Shown: positions 16,213-24,964, counted from the first letter of the stretch. The stretch is 64,000 nt of DNA from Gryllotalpicola protaetiae (GCF_003627055.1 NZ_CP032624.1:1798001-1862000), one strand, 5' to 3'. The notes: generated by a model from the sequence alone, not told the origin. Made by a program: numbers and translations.

Positions 16213-16908
16213 TCAGAACAGGGTCGGCACGCCCGAGTCGACGCCCTTCATCGTCTCGTAGTCGAGCACGAGGCAGCGGATGCCGCGGTCTTCCGCCAGC
16301 GTGCGGGCCTGCGGCTTGATCTCCTGAGCGGCGAAGACGCCCGTCACAGGCGCGAGGTGCGGGTCGCGGTTCATCAGCTCGAGGTAGCGGGTCAGCTGCT
16401 CGACGCCGTCGATGTCGCCACGACGCTTCAGTTCGACGGCGACGGATCGGCCTGAAGCATCCCTCGCCAGGATGTCGACCGGCCCGATCGCCGTCATGTA
16501 TTCGCGCCGCACTAGCGTGTGGCCGTCGCCGAGCAGCCCGATCTGCTCGGCGAGCAGCTTCTGCAGGTGCGCCTCGACGCCGTCCTTCACGAGGCCGGGG
16601 TCGACGCCGAGCTCGTGCGCGCTGTCGTGCTGCACCTCGTGGATCGACACGATCAGCTTGTCGTCGGTCTTGTTGGCGGCGACCGTCCAGACCTGAGTGA
16701 CACCGGCCGAGGCCTGCTCGTCGGTCGGCTCGGCGAGCGTCAGCGTGCACGGCGGGCTCATCCAGTTGAGCGGCTTGTACGAGCCGCCGTCGGAGTGCAC
16801 CAGCAGAGAGCCGTCGGCCTTCACCATGAGCAGCCGGGTCGCGAGCGGAAGGTGGGCCGAGAGTCGCCCTGCATATTCGACGGAACAGGTCGCGATCACC
16901 AAACGCAC
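16213..16908 (-). CDS. nucS: Mismatch-specific endonuclease NucS
   Basis: A 231-residue protein read from GTG 16908 ([16 protein letters not shown]), which matches the N-terminus usual for actinobacterial NucS; ATG 16935 would add nine residues. The N-terminal DNA-binding domain carries [21 protein letters not shown]. The C-terminal RecB-like nuclease has GPVDILARD and VAVELKRRG, the catalytic Asp and Glu-x-Lys set. NucS replaces MutS/MutL in most Actinobacteria by cutting both strands at G-T, G-G and T-T mismatches. A TATCCT hexamer six bases before the GTG and no ribosome site suggest a leaderless mRNA. Confidence 0.94.
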   Translation of the reverse strand: MRLVIATCSVEYAGRLSAHLPLATRLLMVKADGSLLVHSDGGSYKPLNWMSPPCTLTLAEPTDEQASAGVTQVWTVAANKTDDKLIVSIHEVQHDSAHELGVDPGLVKDGVEAHLQKLLAEQIGLLGDGHTLVRREYMTAIGPVDILARDASGRSVAVELKRRGDIDGVEQLTRYLELMNRDPHLAPVTGVFAAQEIKPQARTLAEDRGIRCLVLDYETMKGVDSGVPTLF

Positions 16909-16914
16909 CTGTAG

Positions 16915-16920
16915 AGGATA
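16915..16920 (-). promoter_or_regulatory. -10 hexamer of leaderless nucS
   Basis: TATCCT on the minus strand is separated from the GTG start (16908) by exactly six bases, placing the transcription start at the first base of the gene. No purine-rich ribosome site lies in between. Confidence 0.55.
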
Positions 16921-16934
16921 CGGGAGCGCGCTCA

Positions 16935-16940
16935 TACCAT
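16935..16940 (+). promoter_or_regulatory. -10 hexamer of the leaderless VOC gene
   Basis: TACCAT is followed by six bases and the GTG at 16947. It lies 15 bases from the divergent nucS -10, so the two -35 regions must lie inside each other's transcripts. Confidence 0.5.
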
Positions 16941-16946
16941 GAGCGC

Positions 16947-17339
16947 GTGAGCATCTATGTGAGCGTGCCTGTTGCCGACGTCGAGCGTTCGACGCGGTTC
17001 TTCACGGCGATCGGCTGGAGCGTCGACGAGCGCTTCAGCAGCGAGCACGGCACGGGCTTCGTCATCGCCGACGGCCAGTACCTGATGGTGGTCGAGCGCG
17101 AGTTCTTCGCGGGAATGGTCAAGAGCGGGAAGACACTCGGCGACCCGGCGAAGGTCGCGCTCGCCGCGATCGCGTTCGACCTGCCGAGCCGCGAGGCGGT
17201 CGAGGAGCTCGTCGCGCGCGCCGCAGCAGCCGGGGCGACGCTCGATGAGCCCGACGACTACGGGTTCATGTACCAGCACGGCTTCGACGACCCCGACGGG
17301 AACCACTTCGAGCCGATGTGGGCCGACCCCTCGGCCTAG
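16947..17339 (+). CDS. VOC (glyoxalase/bleomycin-resistance/dioxygenase) superfamily protein
   Basis: A 130-residue single-domain VOC protein starting at GTG. The N-terminal [18 protein letters not shown] and the C-terminal [16 protein letters not shown] (with the metal-ligand His and Glu of the second beta-alpha-beta-beta-beta unit) are typical. It belongs to the YaeR/PhnB-like small proteins of unknown substrate. It is transcribed divergently from nucS with only 38 bases between the start codons and converges on the monooxygenase gene. Confidence 0.85.
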   Translation: MSIYVSVPVADVERSTRFFTAIGWSVDERFSSEHGTGFVIADGQYLMVVEREFFAGMVKSGKTLGDPAKVALAAIAFDLPSREAVEELVARAAAAGATLDEPDDYGFMYQHGFDDPDGNHFEPMWADPSA

Positions 17340-17437
17340 CCGGCCGCCTGAGGCAACCCGCGGCTGCGCCCGGCCGTGGTCGTGTTGTCGGGGAGCGCGG
17401 CGAAGGAAAGGTGCCGAGCTGGCGGCTGCGGACGGGA

Positions 17438-18949
17438 TCAGGCGAACGAGCCGGCTCCGATCCCGGTCAGATAGGCGGAGGCGGAGGCGGCATCGCCCGC
17501 ATCGGAGATCAGCCCGATGTAGCCGTCGGGGCGGATCAGCACGAGCGTGCGATCGGTCGGGCCGTAGGCGGCGGCCAAGTTGCCGGCGGTGTCGGCGAGC
17601 TCACCGGGGCCGTTCGGCTCGGCGACCACGCGCAGCATTCTGAGACCGGCGGGCGTCGCCGCGAGCTCAGGCGCAGCGCCGAAGGCGATCAGGGTGAACG
17701 CGCCTTCGCGGGTCAGGTCGAACAGCCGCCGCGTGCCGTCGACGGTCCTCAGCTCCGTGGCGTCGGGCGCACGGTCGCCTGCGCGCAGCGTGTCGTCATC
17801 GCCGCGATCGTCGCGGGCGAGCGCCGAGCCGCGGTAACCGACGTCGAGCTGCAGTGTGCTGGCGTCCCGCTTGCCGACGAGAGCGTTGTCTGTGATCGCC
17901 TGCGCGAGCCGCGCGTTCGAAAGCGTGAGCACGCCAGCGGCGACAGGCCGACGTTCGGCCTCGTAGCTGTCGAGGAGCGCAGGTGCGGCACCCGCTGCCA
18001 CGGCCGCGAGCTTCCAGCCGAGGTTGTACGCATCCTGGATGCCGGTGTTCATTCCCTGGCCGCCCGCGGGGGAGTGGATGTGCGCCGCGTCGCCGGCGAG
18101 GAACACCCTGCGGTCGCGATAACTCGTGACGAGGCGGATGTTCGCACGCCAGAGCGTCGCCCACTCGGGCTCGTGCAAGCGCAGGTCTGTGCGGCCGGTG
18201 CGCCGCTCGAGGGTCTCCTGCAGGTTCGCGAGGCTCAGTTCGACGCTCTTCTGCCCCGGCCCGACGCCCGCCTGGTACTGGAAGATGGTGGTGGACGGCA
18301 GCGGGCAGAGCGTGACCGGTCCCTCGGCGCTGCTCCACATGTACCACGCGTCGCGGTCGAGCCCGTCGACGGCGACGTCGGCCACGAGCATCCGTACCTC
18401 TTCGCGGGTCTCACCCTCGAAGGCGATACGCGAATGCTTGCGTACCACGCTGTGGCCGCCGTCGGCGCCGACCAGCCAGTCGACGGCGACCGTCTCGTCG
18501 ACGCCCGCCTTGTCGATGGTGGCCGTCACCCCGGAATCCGTCTGCTCGAACGCTGTGAGCGCGGCGCCGAATTCAACGACGCCGCCGAGCTGTGCGAGTC
18601 GATCACGCAGGGCCTCTTCGATACGCCACTCGGGCGTGATGAGGCTGGTTGTGTAGGGGACGTCAGGGCGCCCGCGCAGCTCGGGCGGCTCGCCGCTGCG
18701 CACGGTCTCGGTGCCGTCGGGTGCGACCATGCGCATCGGCATTGCGAAGCGCCCGTTGGAGATGACTCGGTCCGCAACGCCAAGGCTTTCGAACACTTCG
18801 ATCGTGCGGGGCTGGACGCCCTTGCCGCGCGAGCCGCGCTGCGGGCCCTCGGCCGCCTCGATCAGGCGGAACGGAACGCCCCGCCGCGCCAATTCGACTG
18901 CCAGCGTCAGGCCGGTCGGGCCGGCCCCGACGATCAACACGGTTGTCAC
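17438..18949 (-). CDS. FAD-dependent aromatic hydroxylase (PheA/TfdB family monooxygenase)
   Basis: A 503-residue class A flavoprotein monooxygenase from GTG 18949, with GGGAGG seven to eight bases upstream. It shows the FAD dinucleotide motif VLIVGAGPTGLTLA (residues 4-17), the DG motif WLVGADGGHSVVRK and the ribityl-binding GD motif FLAGDAAHIHSPAGGQG. A C-terminal thioredoxin-like domain (from about residue 380) marks the phenol hydroxylase/RdmE-type subgroup. It probably hydroxylates a phenolic compound or antibiotic using NAD(P)H and O2. A divergent TetR regulator with an operator over its promoter suggests inducible expression. Confidence 0.9.
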   Translation of the reverse strand: MTTVLIVGAGPTGLTLAVELARRGVPFRLIEAAEGPQRGSRGKGVQPRTIEVFESLGVADRVISNGRFAMPMRMVAPDGTETVRSGEPPELRGRPDVPYTTSLITPEWRIEEALRDRLAQLGGVVEFGAALTAFEQTDSGVTATIDKAGVDETVAVDWLVGADGGHSVVRKHSRIAFEGETREEVRMLVADVAVDGLDRDAWYMWSSAEGPVTLCPLPSTTIFQYQAGVGPGQKSVELSLANLQETLERRTGRTDLRLHEPEWATLWRANIRLVTSYRDRRVFLAGDAAHIHSPAGGQGMNTGIQDAYNLGWKLAAVAAGAAPALLDSYEAERRPVAAGVLTLSNARLAQAITDNALVGKRDASTLQLDVGYRGSALARDDRGDDDTLRAGDRAPDATELRTVDGTRRLFDLTREGAFTLIAFGAAPELAATPAGLRMLRVVAEPNGPGELADTAGNLAAAYGPTDRTLVLIRPDGYIGLISDAGDAASASAYLTGIGAGSFA

Positions 18950-18979
18950 GCATGCCTCCCATATAAGAGTTGTTTGCTT

Positions 18980-19016
18980 CTCTTAAAAGAGTAGGTTGAC
19001 TTGCTTAGATATGCAA
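18980..19016 (-). promoter_or_regulatory. Monooxygenase promoter with an overlapping TetR-type operator
   Basis: On the minus strand a -35 TTGCAT (19011-19016), a 17-base spacer and a -10 TACTCT (18988-18993) are followed by a leader with GGGAGG. The inverted repeat CTCTT-AA-AAGAG (18980-18991) overlaps the -10, and a further AAGAG half-site lies at 18965-18969. This is the likely binding site of the divergent TetR protein, repressing the monooxygenase and perhaps itself. Confidence 0.55.
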
Positions 19017-19039
19017 CCATTTCTTATTCTGAGGATGTG

Positions 19040-19645
19040 ATGGATGCTTCGCCCGAACCCTCGCGCCAGCGTCGACGCGGTGCAGCACTTGAGTTCGCGC
19101 TGCTCGAAGCGGCGTGGGATGAGCTCGTGGCGATGGGCTTCGCGAAGCTGACGATGGAGTCGGTGGCGGCGCGTGCGAGCACCGGCGTCGCCGTCCTGTA
19201 CCGGCGCTGGGCGAACAAAGACGAACTGGTGCTCGCGGCCCTCGAGCACTACCGCGCGGGCCACACAGTCGACCTTCCCGACACCGGCAGTCTGCGCGGT
19301 GATCTGATCGCGGCGCTCACCGGCATGTCGAGCTCGCGCTCGGCATTCTTCGCGATCGCCGCGTCCACGGTGTTCGCCGGGCTGGCTGCCGACACCGGTC
19401 TCACGCCGACGCAGGTCCGTGATCGTGTGTTCGGCGAGCAGCGGCTCGTGCGCATGCGATCGATCTACGAGCGCGCGCAGAGGCGGGGCGAACTCGACCT
19501 CGAGAGGATCCCCGCGGCCGTGCTCGCGATGCCGTTCGACCTGGTGCGCCACGACCTGCTGATGGACCTCAAGCCCCTGAAGCCTGCACGTATCCGGTCG
19601 ATCGTCGACGAGCTCTTCCTGCCGCTGCTGAAGCAGTACCGGTAG
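19040..19645 (+). CDS. TetR/AcrR-family regulator of the divergent monooxygenase
   Basis: A 201-residue regulator. ATG 19040 (MDASPEPSRQRRRG) has GAGGA four to five bases upstream; the frame is open further 5' but without a ribosome site. The N-terminal HTH is clear (LTMESVAARASTGVAVLYRRWANKDEL, about residues 36-62). The C-terminal ligand domain resembles TetR_C_16/33-type helices. The gene is divergent from the FAD monooxygenase, 90 bases apart, with inverted repeats in between, the usual layout of a TetR repressor controlling its neighbour. Confidence 0.9.
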   Translation: MDASPEPSRQRRRGAALEFALLEAAWDELVAMGFAKLTMESVAARASTGVAVLYRRWANKDELVLAALEHYRAGHTVDLPDTGSLRGDLIAALTGMSSSRSAFFAIAASTVFAGLAADTGLTPTQVRDRVFGEQRLVRMRSIYERAQRRGELDLERIPAAVLAMPFDLVRHDLLMDLKPLKPARIRSIVDELFLPLLKQYR

Positions 19646-19670
19646 GGCACCGATTCGGTCGAGCGGAGCC

Positions 19671-19696
19671 GTCGGCGTGCGACGGGATGCGCCGAC
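19671..19696. terminator. Hairpin between convergent tetR and MFS genes
   Basis: GTCGGCG and CGCCGAC (7-base perfect arms, 12-base loop) lie between the two convergent stops. No T-run follows, so it is a candidate terminator only. Confidence 0.35.
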
Positions 19697-19699
19697 CGC

Positions 19700-20998
19700 T
19701 CAACGGCCGTGCGCGGTCGCCTCGGTCTGGACGTAGCTGCGGTGCTTCAGTGCGGGAGCGCAGAAGAACGCGGCAACCACGAGCGCGAGCACTACGAACA
19801 GCGCGTGCAGGATGCCCACGTGGTCGGCGAGGAACCCGATGAACGGCGGCCCGCCGAGGAACGCGAGATAGCCGATCATCGCGACGGCCGCGACGCGCGT
19901 GGTTGCGTTGCGCTCGTCGTCGGCCGCCGCCGACATGCCGAGCGGGAATCCGAGAGAGGCGCCGAGGCCCCAGAGCACCGCGCCGGTGACGAAGACCGCC
20001 GGGTCGCCACCGAGGATGAACAGCAGCAGCCCGACGACCCCGAGGCTCGCCGTGATGCGGATCGCCCAGACCCGGCCGAGCCGGTCCACGAGGGGGCCGC
20101 CCGCGATGCGGCCGAGCGTCATCGCGACGAGGAAGACGTCGAGCACGAGTGCGCCCTGAGCCTTGGTCGTGCCGTGGTCGTCGACGGACGCGAGCGCGAT
20201 CCAGTCGTTCGCCGAGCCCTCGGCGAACGCCATGCCGAGCATAACGACGCCGATGAGCACCAGGGTGAGGTCGCGCCAGACGACGATGCGCTCGACGACC
20301 GAGCGGCGGAACCGTGCGCCCGCGCTGAGCGAGGGGAGAGAAGCGGATGCCTCGGCCGGCGCCGCCTGACCTGCGACCTCGCCCGGCGCGACGGGCACGA
20401 AGCGCACCGCGATCACGGCGACGACGATCAGCACGACGCTCACGACGCCGAGGTGCAGCCACGTCGGCACGTCGGCCGCCGCCGCGCCGGCTCCGGCCAG
20501 CGCGCCGAGCACGGTGCCGATCGAGAAGCACGCGTGCATGAACGGCATCAGAGTGCGGCCGATGCGCCGCTCGACCGTCGCGCCCGAGACGTTCATCATC
20601 ACGTCGACGGCTCCATTGCCGAGACCGAGCAGGATCAGGCCGACGACCGTGACCGCGATGTTCCCCCACAGCGTGGCGCCGAGGCCCGCCAGCGCGAGTC
20701 CGATCGAGCCGATGACGAGCGCCCAGGCCATGCCGGCACGTGCGCCGAGGAGATGCGCGACGGGTGGCGCCACGACGAGGCCGAGGATCGCGCCGAGCGA
20801 GATGCACACGATGAGCAGCCCGACCTGGCCCGGATCGATGCCGAGCGCATCGCGAGCCGCAGGCAGACGCGCCGCGAAGCTCGCGAGCAGCACACCGCTG
20901 AGCGCGAAGATCACGAAGATCGCGTTGCGCCACCTGCGCAGCTCAGGCGAGACGGCGGGTCGAGTGCGGGAAGCGGTGGTGCTCACGGTGGTGCTCAC
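19700..20998 (-). CDS. MFS transporter, sugar/fucose-permease-like
   Basis: A 432-residue, 12-helix MFS protein from GTG 20998. It carries FAARLPAARDALGIDPGQVG, a first-loop region seen in the YbjJ/FucP-like group, and LLGLGNGAVDVMMN before the sixth helix. MPFMHACFSIGTVLGAL marks the second half of the N-terminal bundle. No ribosome site is evident at the start. It diverges from a LacI-family regulator with two overlapping palindromes in the 113-base gap, so it is probably a regulated sugar carrier. Export of a metabolite is an alternative. Confidence 0.85.
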   Translation of the reverse strand: MSTTVSTTASRTRPAVSPELRRWRNAIFVIFALSGVLLASFAARLPAARDALGIDPGQVGLLIVCISLGAILGLVVAPPVAHLLGARAGMAWALVIGSIGLALAGLGATLWGNIAVTVVGLILLGLGNGAVDVMMNVSGATVERRIGRTLMPFMHACFSIGTVLGALAGAGAAAADVPTWLHLGVVSVVLIVVAVIAVRFVPVAPGEVAGQAAPAEASASLPSLSAGARFRRSVVERIVVWRDLTLVLIGVVMLGMAFAEGSANDWIALASVDDHGTTKAQGALVLDVFLVAMTLGRIAGGPLVDRLGRVWAIRITASLGVVGLLLFILGGDPAVFVTGAVLWGLGASLGFPLGMSAAADDERNATTRVAAVAMIGYLAFLGGPPFIGFLADHVGILHALFVVLALVVAAFFCAPALKHRSYVQTEATAHGR

Positions 20999-21025
20999 TA
21001 GAAGAGGTCGGGGCGGATGCTGTGA

Positions 21026-21048
21026 ATTCGACTGTCGAATCGATTCGA
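21026..21048. promoter_or_regulatory. Two overlapping palindromic operators between the MFS and LacI genes
   Basis: ATTCGAC-T-GTCGAAT (21026-21040) and TCGAATCGATTCGA (21035-21048) are both perfect palindromes sharing the half-site TCGAAT. The second has the central CG and AATCGATT core of LacI-family sites. Their position between divergent genes suggests the adjacent LacI protein represses both; two registers could allow stacked dimers. Confidence 0.65.
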
Positions 21049-21111
21049 TGCAACGGTCCGCCTAAGCTATCTGAAACCCTCGCCGAAGGGAAGCCACCCG
21101 AAGGAGCACCC

Positions 21112-22203
21112 GTGACCGCCGTCGACAACTCCGTGGAGCATCGCCCCACGCTCGCCGCCGTCGCGGCGCGCGCAGGCGTCAGCGCCTCCACTGCGTCGCT
21201 CGCCTTCAGCGGCACGGGTCCCGTCTCCGACGCGACGCGAGAGCGTGTGCTGCAGGCCGCCCGCGAGCTGAACTACGCCGGCCCGGACCCGCGTGCCCGC
21301 TCGCTGCGCCGCGGCCGCAGCGGCATCGTCGGGGTGGTGCTCGAAGAGCGCGTGCGCGACGCCTTCCGCGACCCGATCAAGATCGCGACCCTCGACGGCA
21401 TCTCCGAAGAGATCGGCTCGGTCGAGGCCGGTCTGCTCGTGCTCACCGAGGTGGCCGGCGAGGTCGGCGGCATCGAGGCGACCCCTGTCACCCTGAGTGA
21501 CGCCCCGCTCGACGCGGCCGTGCTGATGGGCTGCAGCCCGCGCTTCGAGGAATCCATCGCCACCCTGCGCGCGCGGGGTGTGCCCGTCGTCGCGATCGAG
21601 GGCAACCCGGGCGACGAAGACGTCGTCATGATCCTGCAGGACAACCGCGAGGCGACCCGCCTGGGCGCCGAGCACCTTAAGAGGCTCGGCCACGAGCGGG
21701 TCGCTATCGTCGCGCTGTCGCTCGACCGCGAGCACCTGCGCGCGCCCGTGACGCCGGCGCGCGTGGCCGCGGGCACGAGCGCGACGACGCTCGAGCGGCT
21801 CGCCGGAGCGTGGGACGTGTTCCCCGACGCGCCCGCCCACACGGGCGCGGGCTCGTACGTCGAAGAGGGGCGACTCGTCGGGCTCGAGCTGCTTTCGGCG
21901 CCGGCATCCGCCCGCCCCACCGCGATCATCGCGCAGAGCGATCTGCTCGCAGCCGGGGTGATCCGCGCGGCCGAAGAGCTGGGCATCTCGGTGCCCGAGC
22001 AGCTCTCGGTCATCGGGTTCGACGGGGTGAAGGTCGACGGACTGTGGCCGTACGACCTGACGACGCTCGTGCAGCCCGCCGCCGAGAAGGGTCGTGCGGC
22101 CGGCCGCGCGATCAAGGCGATGCTCGCCGGCGAAGACGTCGAGACCCAGCTGTTCACGGCCGAGTTCCACGAGGGCAACACGACGGCGAAGCCCGCGCGC
22201 TAG
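21112..22203 (+). CDS. LacI-family transcriptional regulator
   Basis: A 363-residue regulator. GTG 21112 is preceded by AAGGAG at five bases; earlier in-frame ATG codons would place operator DNA inside the gene. The HTH reads PTLAAVAARAGVSASTASLAFSG, with the hinge at VLQAARELNYAG. A sugar-binding-like domain follows, including AIIAQSDLLAAGVIRAAEELG and SVIGFDGVKVDGLWPY. It most likely controls the divergent MFS carrier. Its TAG stop overlaps the zwf stop on the other strand (CTAG), so the two genes converge with no gap. Confidence 0.92.
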   Translation: MTAVDNSVEHRPTLAAVAARAGVSASTASLAFSGTGPVSDATRERVLQAARELNYAGPDPRARSLRRGRSGIVGVVLEERVRDAFRDPIKIATLDGISEEIGSVEAGLLVLTEVAGEVGGIEATPVTLSDAPLDAAVLMGCSPRFEESIATLRARGVPVVAIEGNPGDEDVVMILQDNREATRLGAEHLKRLGHERVAIVALSLDREHLRAPVTPARVAAGTSATTLERLAGAWDVFPDAPAHTGAGSYVEEGRLVGLELLSAPASARPTAIIAQSDLLAAGVIRAAEELGISVPEQLSVIGFDGVKVDGLWPYDLTTLVQPAAEKGRAAGRAIKAMLAGEDVETQLFTAEFHEGNTTAKPAR

Positions 22204-23579
22204 TCCCAGGGCCCCGACGAGCCCGCCGGGTACTCCTCGAGCGGCACCCTGCCGGCCTTCCACGCCTTCAGCACAGGGTCCACGAGGCGCCAGCAGTCCT
22301 CTGCGGTGTCACCGCGCACGGCGAGCATGGGGTCGCCCTCGAGCACGCCGGCGAGCACCTCGCCGTACGCAGGCAGCTGGCCTGGGTTCAGCGCGGCGGT
22401 GAGCGAGACGTTGTCGATCGTGTACGGGTCGCCCGGCCCGTTGACGTCGAGCTCGAGTGTCATCTCGAGCGTCTTGAGGTCGAGGCGCAGCCGGTTCGGC
22501 CGGTCGGAGCCGCGGATGCGCTCCGGCACGTGTGCCGGCGCCTTGAAGGTGAAGACGATCTCGTGCCGGTTCGTGCCGAGACCCTTGCCGCTGCGCAGGG
22601 TGAACGGCACGCCCGCCCAGCGGTTGTTGCGCACCTCGAGCTTGAGCTCGGCCAGCGTCTCGGTCTCGTTGGCCGGATTGACGCCCTCTTCGTCGACGTA
22701 CGACGGCAGCTTGCGTCCGTCGATGGTCCCGGCGGTGTAGCGCGCGCGGCGCGAAGCCGTGGCCGGGTCGTCACCCCACAGCTTCGTCGCGCGCAGGGCG
22801 AGCGCTTTGAGGTCGCGCACATCGGTGGCCTCGAGGGCAGCGGGAGGCTCCATCGCGGCGACCGCGAGCGTCTGCAGCAGGTGGCTCTGGATCATGTCGA
22901 CCAGCGCCCCCGCGTGGTCGTAGTAGCGCGCGCGGCCCTCGAGGCCGAGCGTCTCGTCGAACACGATCTCGACGGAGGCGACGTGGATGTTGTTGAGCAG
23001 AGGCTCGATGATCCGGTTCGCGAACCGCGTGCCGAGGATGTTGAGCACCCCGCTCGTGCCGAGGAAGTGATCGACACGGAAGACGTGGTCCTCCGGCGCG
23101 AGGGTCGCGAGCTTCTCGTTGAGGGCGTGGGCGGACTTCTCGTCGGTGCCGAACGGCTTCTCGAGCGCGAGCCGCGCCCCGTCGGGCAGCAGGCCGACCA
23201 GGGCATCGCACGCCTTCGCCGTGATGGCGGGCGGCAGAGCGAAGTAGATCGCCGGCGGGCTGTCGCAGGCGGCGAGCAACTGCTTCCAGTCGGCCGCCTT
23301 CGTGACGTCGGCGGTCAGATAGCTCGTGTGCTTCAGCAAGTCGGTGACGGCTGGGCCCTTCGCGTCGCCCTTCGTCATGGCCGCCGTGACGCGGTCCTTC
23401 CATGCGGCATCCGCGTAGGTCTCGACGCCCGCGCCGATCAGCTGCACCCGCCGGTCCGGCTGCACGGTGAGGAGGCCGCCGAGGCCCGGCATGAGCAGGC
23501 GGGAGGCGAGGTCGCCGCTCGCTCCCAGAATCAGCAGCGTCGCAGCTTCGGTCTTCGCGGACTTCTTCGTCGTGGCCAC
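22200..23579 (-). CDS. zwf: Glucose-6-phosphate 1-dehydrogenase
   Basis: A 459-residue enzyme converting glucose 6-phosphate to 6-phosphogluconolactone with NADP+, the entry to the oxidative pentose phosphate pathway. It shows the N-terminal cofactor loop LILGASGDLASRLL (residues 15-28), the substrate motif EKPFGTDEKSA and the active-site signature FRVDHFLGT. It is shorter than the roughly 500-residue canonical enzymes, and it is not in the usual tkt-tal-zwf-opcA cluster. It may therefore be a second, accessory Zwf. A TACGTT -10 with GTGACG 17 bases upstream lies seven bases before the GTG start. Confidence 0.9.
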   Translation of the reverse strand: MATTKKSAKTEAATLLILGASGDLASRLLMPGLGGLLTVQPDRRVQLIGAGVETYADAAWKDRVTAAMTKGDAKGPAVTDLLKHTSYLTADVTKAADWKQLLAACDSPPAIYFALPPAITAKACDALVGLLPDGARLALEKPFGTDEKSAHALNEKLATLAPEDHVFRVDHFLGTSGVLNILGTRFANRIIEPLLNNIHVASVEIVFDETLGLEGRARYYDHAGALVDMIQSHLLQTLAVAAMEPPAALEATDVRDLKALALRATKLWGDDPATASRRARYTAGTIDGRKLPSYVDEEGVNPANETETLAELKLEVRNNRWAGVPFTLRSGKGLGTNRHEIVFTFKAPAHVPERIRGSDRPNRLRLDLKTLEMTLELDVNGPGDPYTIDNVSLTAALNPGQLPAYGEVLAGVLEGDPMLAVRGDTAEDCWRLVDPVLKAWKAGRVPLEEYPAGSSGPWD

Positions 23580-23586
23580 GTTCCCG

Positions 23587-23615
23587 AACGTACCCGGTTG
23601 TCAGGCGCCCGTCAC
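23587..23615 (-). promoter_or_regulatory. zwf promoter, probably leaderless
   Basis: On the minus strand, GTGACG (23610-23615), a 17-base spacer and TACGTT (23587-23592) precede the GTG at 23579 by seven bases. There is no ribosome site in the seven bases. Confidence 0.5.
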
Positions 23616-24929
23616 GAGCCAGCGCGGGGAGCGGGCGCGCAGGCCGAGGGTGAGCGCGCGGGCGCCCAGATAGATGAAGGCGAAGGATGCCGAGAGCAGC
23701 GCGAATCCGAGCACACCCGCCGGCGCGAACCGCGCAACGAGCAGCGCGCACGGCACGAAGCAGGCCAGGTTGAGAAGCCCGGTGAGCGCGAGGTAGCGCG
23801 CGTCGCCCGCCCCGATCAGCACGCCGTCGAGGACGAAGACGTAGCCGTCGAGGGGCGCGGCGACCGCGATCAGAGCGACCCCGACAGGAAGGATGGCGAG
23901 CACGTTCGCGTCACGCGTGAACGCGTGCCCGAGCCACGGCGAGAGCACGAGTACGAAGGCGCCGAGCACAACGCCCGACCCGATGCCCCATTCCAGGCAG
24001 CGTCGCAGCACGGCGCGCACCCGCGGGACATCCGCCGCCCCCAGGCCGTGCCCGATCAGCGCCTGCACCGCGATCGCGAGTGCGTCGAGGGCGAAGGCGA
24101 GCGTGTTGAACACCGTCATCACGAGCTGCCATCCGGCGAGCTCGACCGAGCCGAGCCTGGTCGCCGCCCAGGTCGCGAGCAGCAGGGCGGCCCGCAGCGA
24201 CGCGGTTCTGATCAGCAGCCACCACCCGGCGCCCGCGACCCCGAGCACCCCGCGCGCGTGCGGCCGCAGCGAGGCCTGCTCGATGCGGGCCCGCCGCCAG
24301 ATCACCACGACATAGGCGGCGACCATGCCCCACTGCGCGACATCGGTGCCGACCGCCGATCCGACGATGCCGAGCCCGAGTCCGTAGATGAAGAGTGCGT
24401 TCAGCCCGGCGTTCGCGATGAAGCCCGCGACCGCGACCGCGAGCGGGGTGCGTGTGTCCTGCAGGCCGCGCAGCAAGCCGGTCGCGGCATACACGATGAG
24501 CATGGCCGGCAGCCCGATCATGGCGACACGCAGATAGGCGGATGCCTGCTCCGTCACGTCCGCCGCGGCGCCGAACGCGCCGACGAGGAACGGTGCGGTG
24601 AGGAATCCGGCCGCCCCCAGAATCAGGCCGAGCGCCGTGGCCAGCCAGGTGCCGTCGACACCCAGTGAGATCGCCCCAGGCCGATCGCCCGCGCCGAGCC
24701 GCCGCGCGACGGCGGGTGTCGTGCCGTAGGCGAGGAACACCATCAGCCCGACGACGGTCTGCAGCACCGCGCTCGCGAGGCCGAGGGCGGCGAGCGGGAT
24801 CTGTCCGAGGTGCCCGACGAGCGCACTGTCGACGAGCAGGAAGACCGGCTCGGCGATGAGCGCGCCGAGCGCGGGGATGGCGAGTGCGAGGATCTCGCGG
24901 TCGACGGCGCGCGCCGTGAGCAGGGGCAT
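23601..24929 (-). CDS. MATE-family efflux transporter (DinF-like)
   Basis: A 442-residue membrane protein with about 12 predicted helices in two MatE repeats. It opens DREILALAIPALGALIAEPVFLLVDSALVGHLG, the DinF-type N-terminus with the LVDSAxVGHLG motif. The second repeat starts near residue 235. It would export cationic drugs or metabolites in exchange for H+ or Na+. It ends 21 bases upstream of the zwf start codon on the same strand, so the two could share a message, although zwf has its own promoter. It diverges from the PrsW gene. Confidence 0.92.
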   Translation of the reverse strand: MPLLTARAVDREILALAIPALGALIAEPVFLLVDSALVGHLGQIPLAALGLASAVLQTVVGLMVFLAYGTTPAVARRLGAGDRPGAISLGVDGTWLATALGLILGAAGFLTAPFLVGAFGAAADVTEQASAYLRVAMIGLPAMLIVYAATGLLRGLQDTRTPLAVAVAGFIANAGLNALFIYGLGLGIVGSAVGTDVAQWGMVAAYVVVIWRRARIEQASLRPHARGVLGVAGAGWWLLIRTASLRAALLLATWAATRLGSVELAGWQLVMTVFNTLAFALDALAIAVQALIGHGLGAADVPRVRAVLRRCLEWGIGSGVVLGAFVLVLSPWLGHAFTRDANVLAILPVGVALIAVAAPLDGYVFVLDGVLIGAGDARYLALTGLLNLACFVPCALLVARFAPAGVLGFALLSASFAFIYLGARALTLGLRARSPRWLVTGA

Positions 24930-24964
24930 CGTCCGATCTTGGCAGGGTCGGCAAGAATGCCAGC

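Noticed and set aside
17340-17437. GGCCGG-rich stretch between the VOC and monooxygenase genes as a terminator
   Set aside because: Possible stems are short and interrupted and there is no T-run; nothing distinguishes it from background G+C.
21810-24668. A roughly 950-residue open frame on the plus strand
   Set aside because: Antisense shadow of zwf and the MATE gene; composition is low-complexity Arg/Glu/Gly and it has no domain signature.
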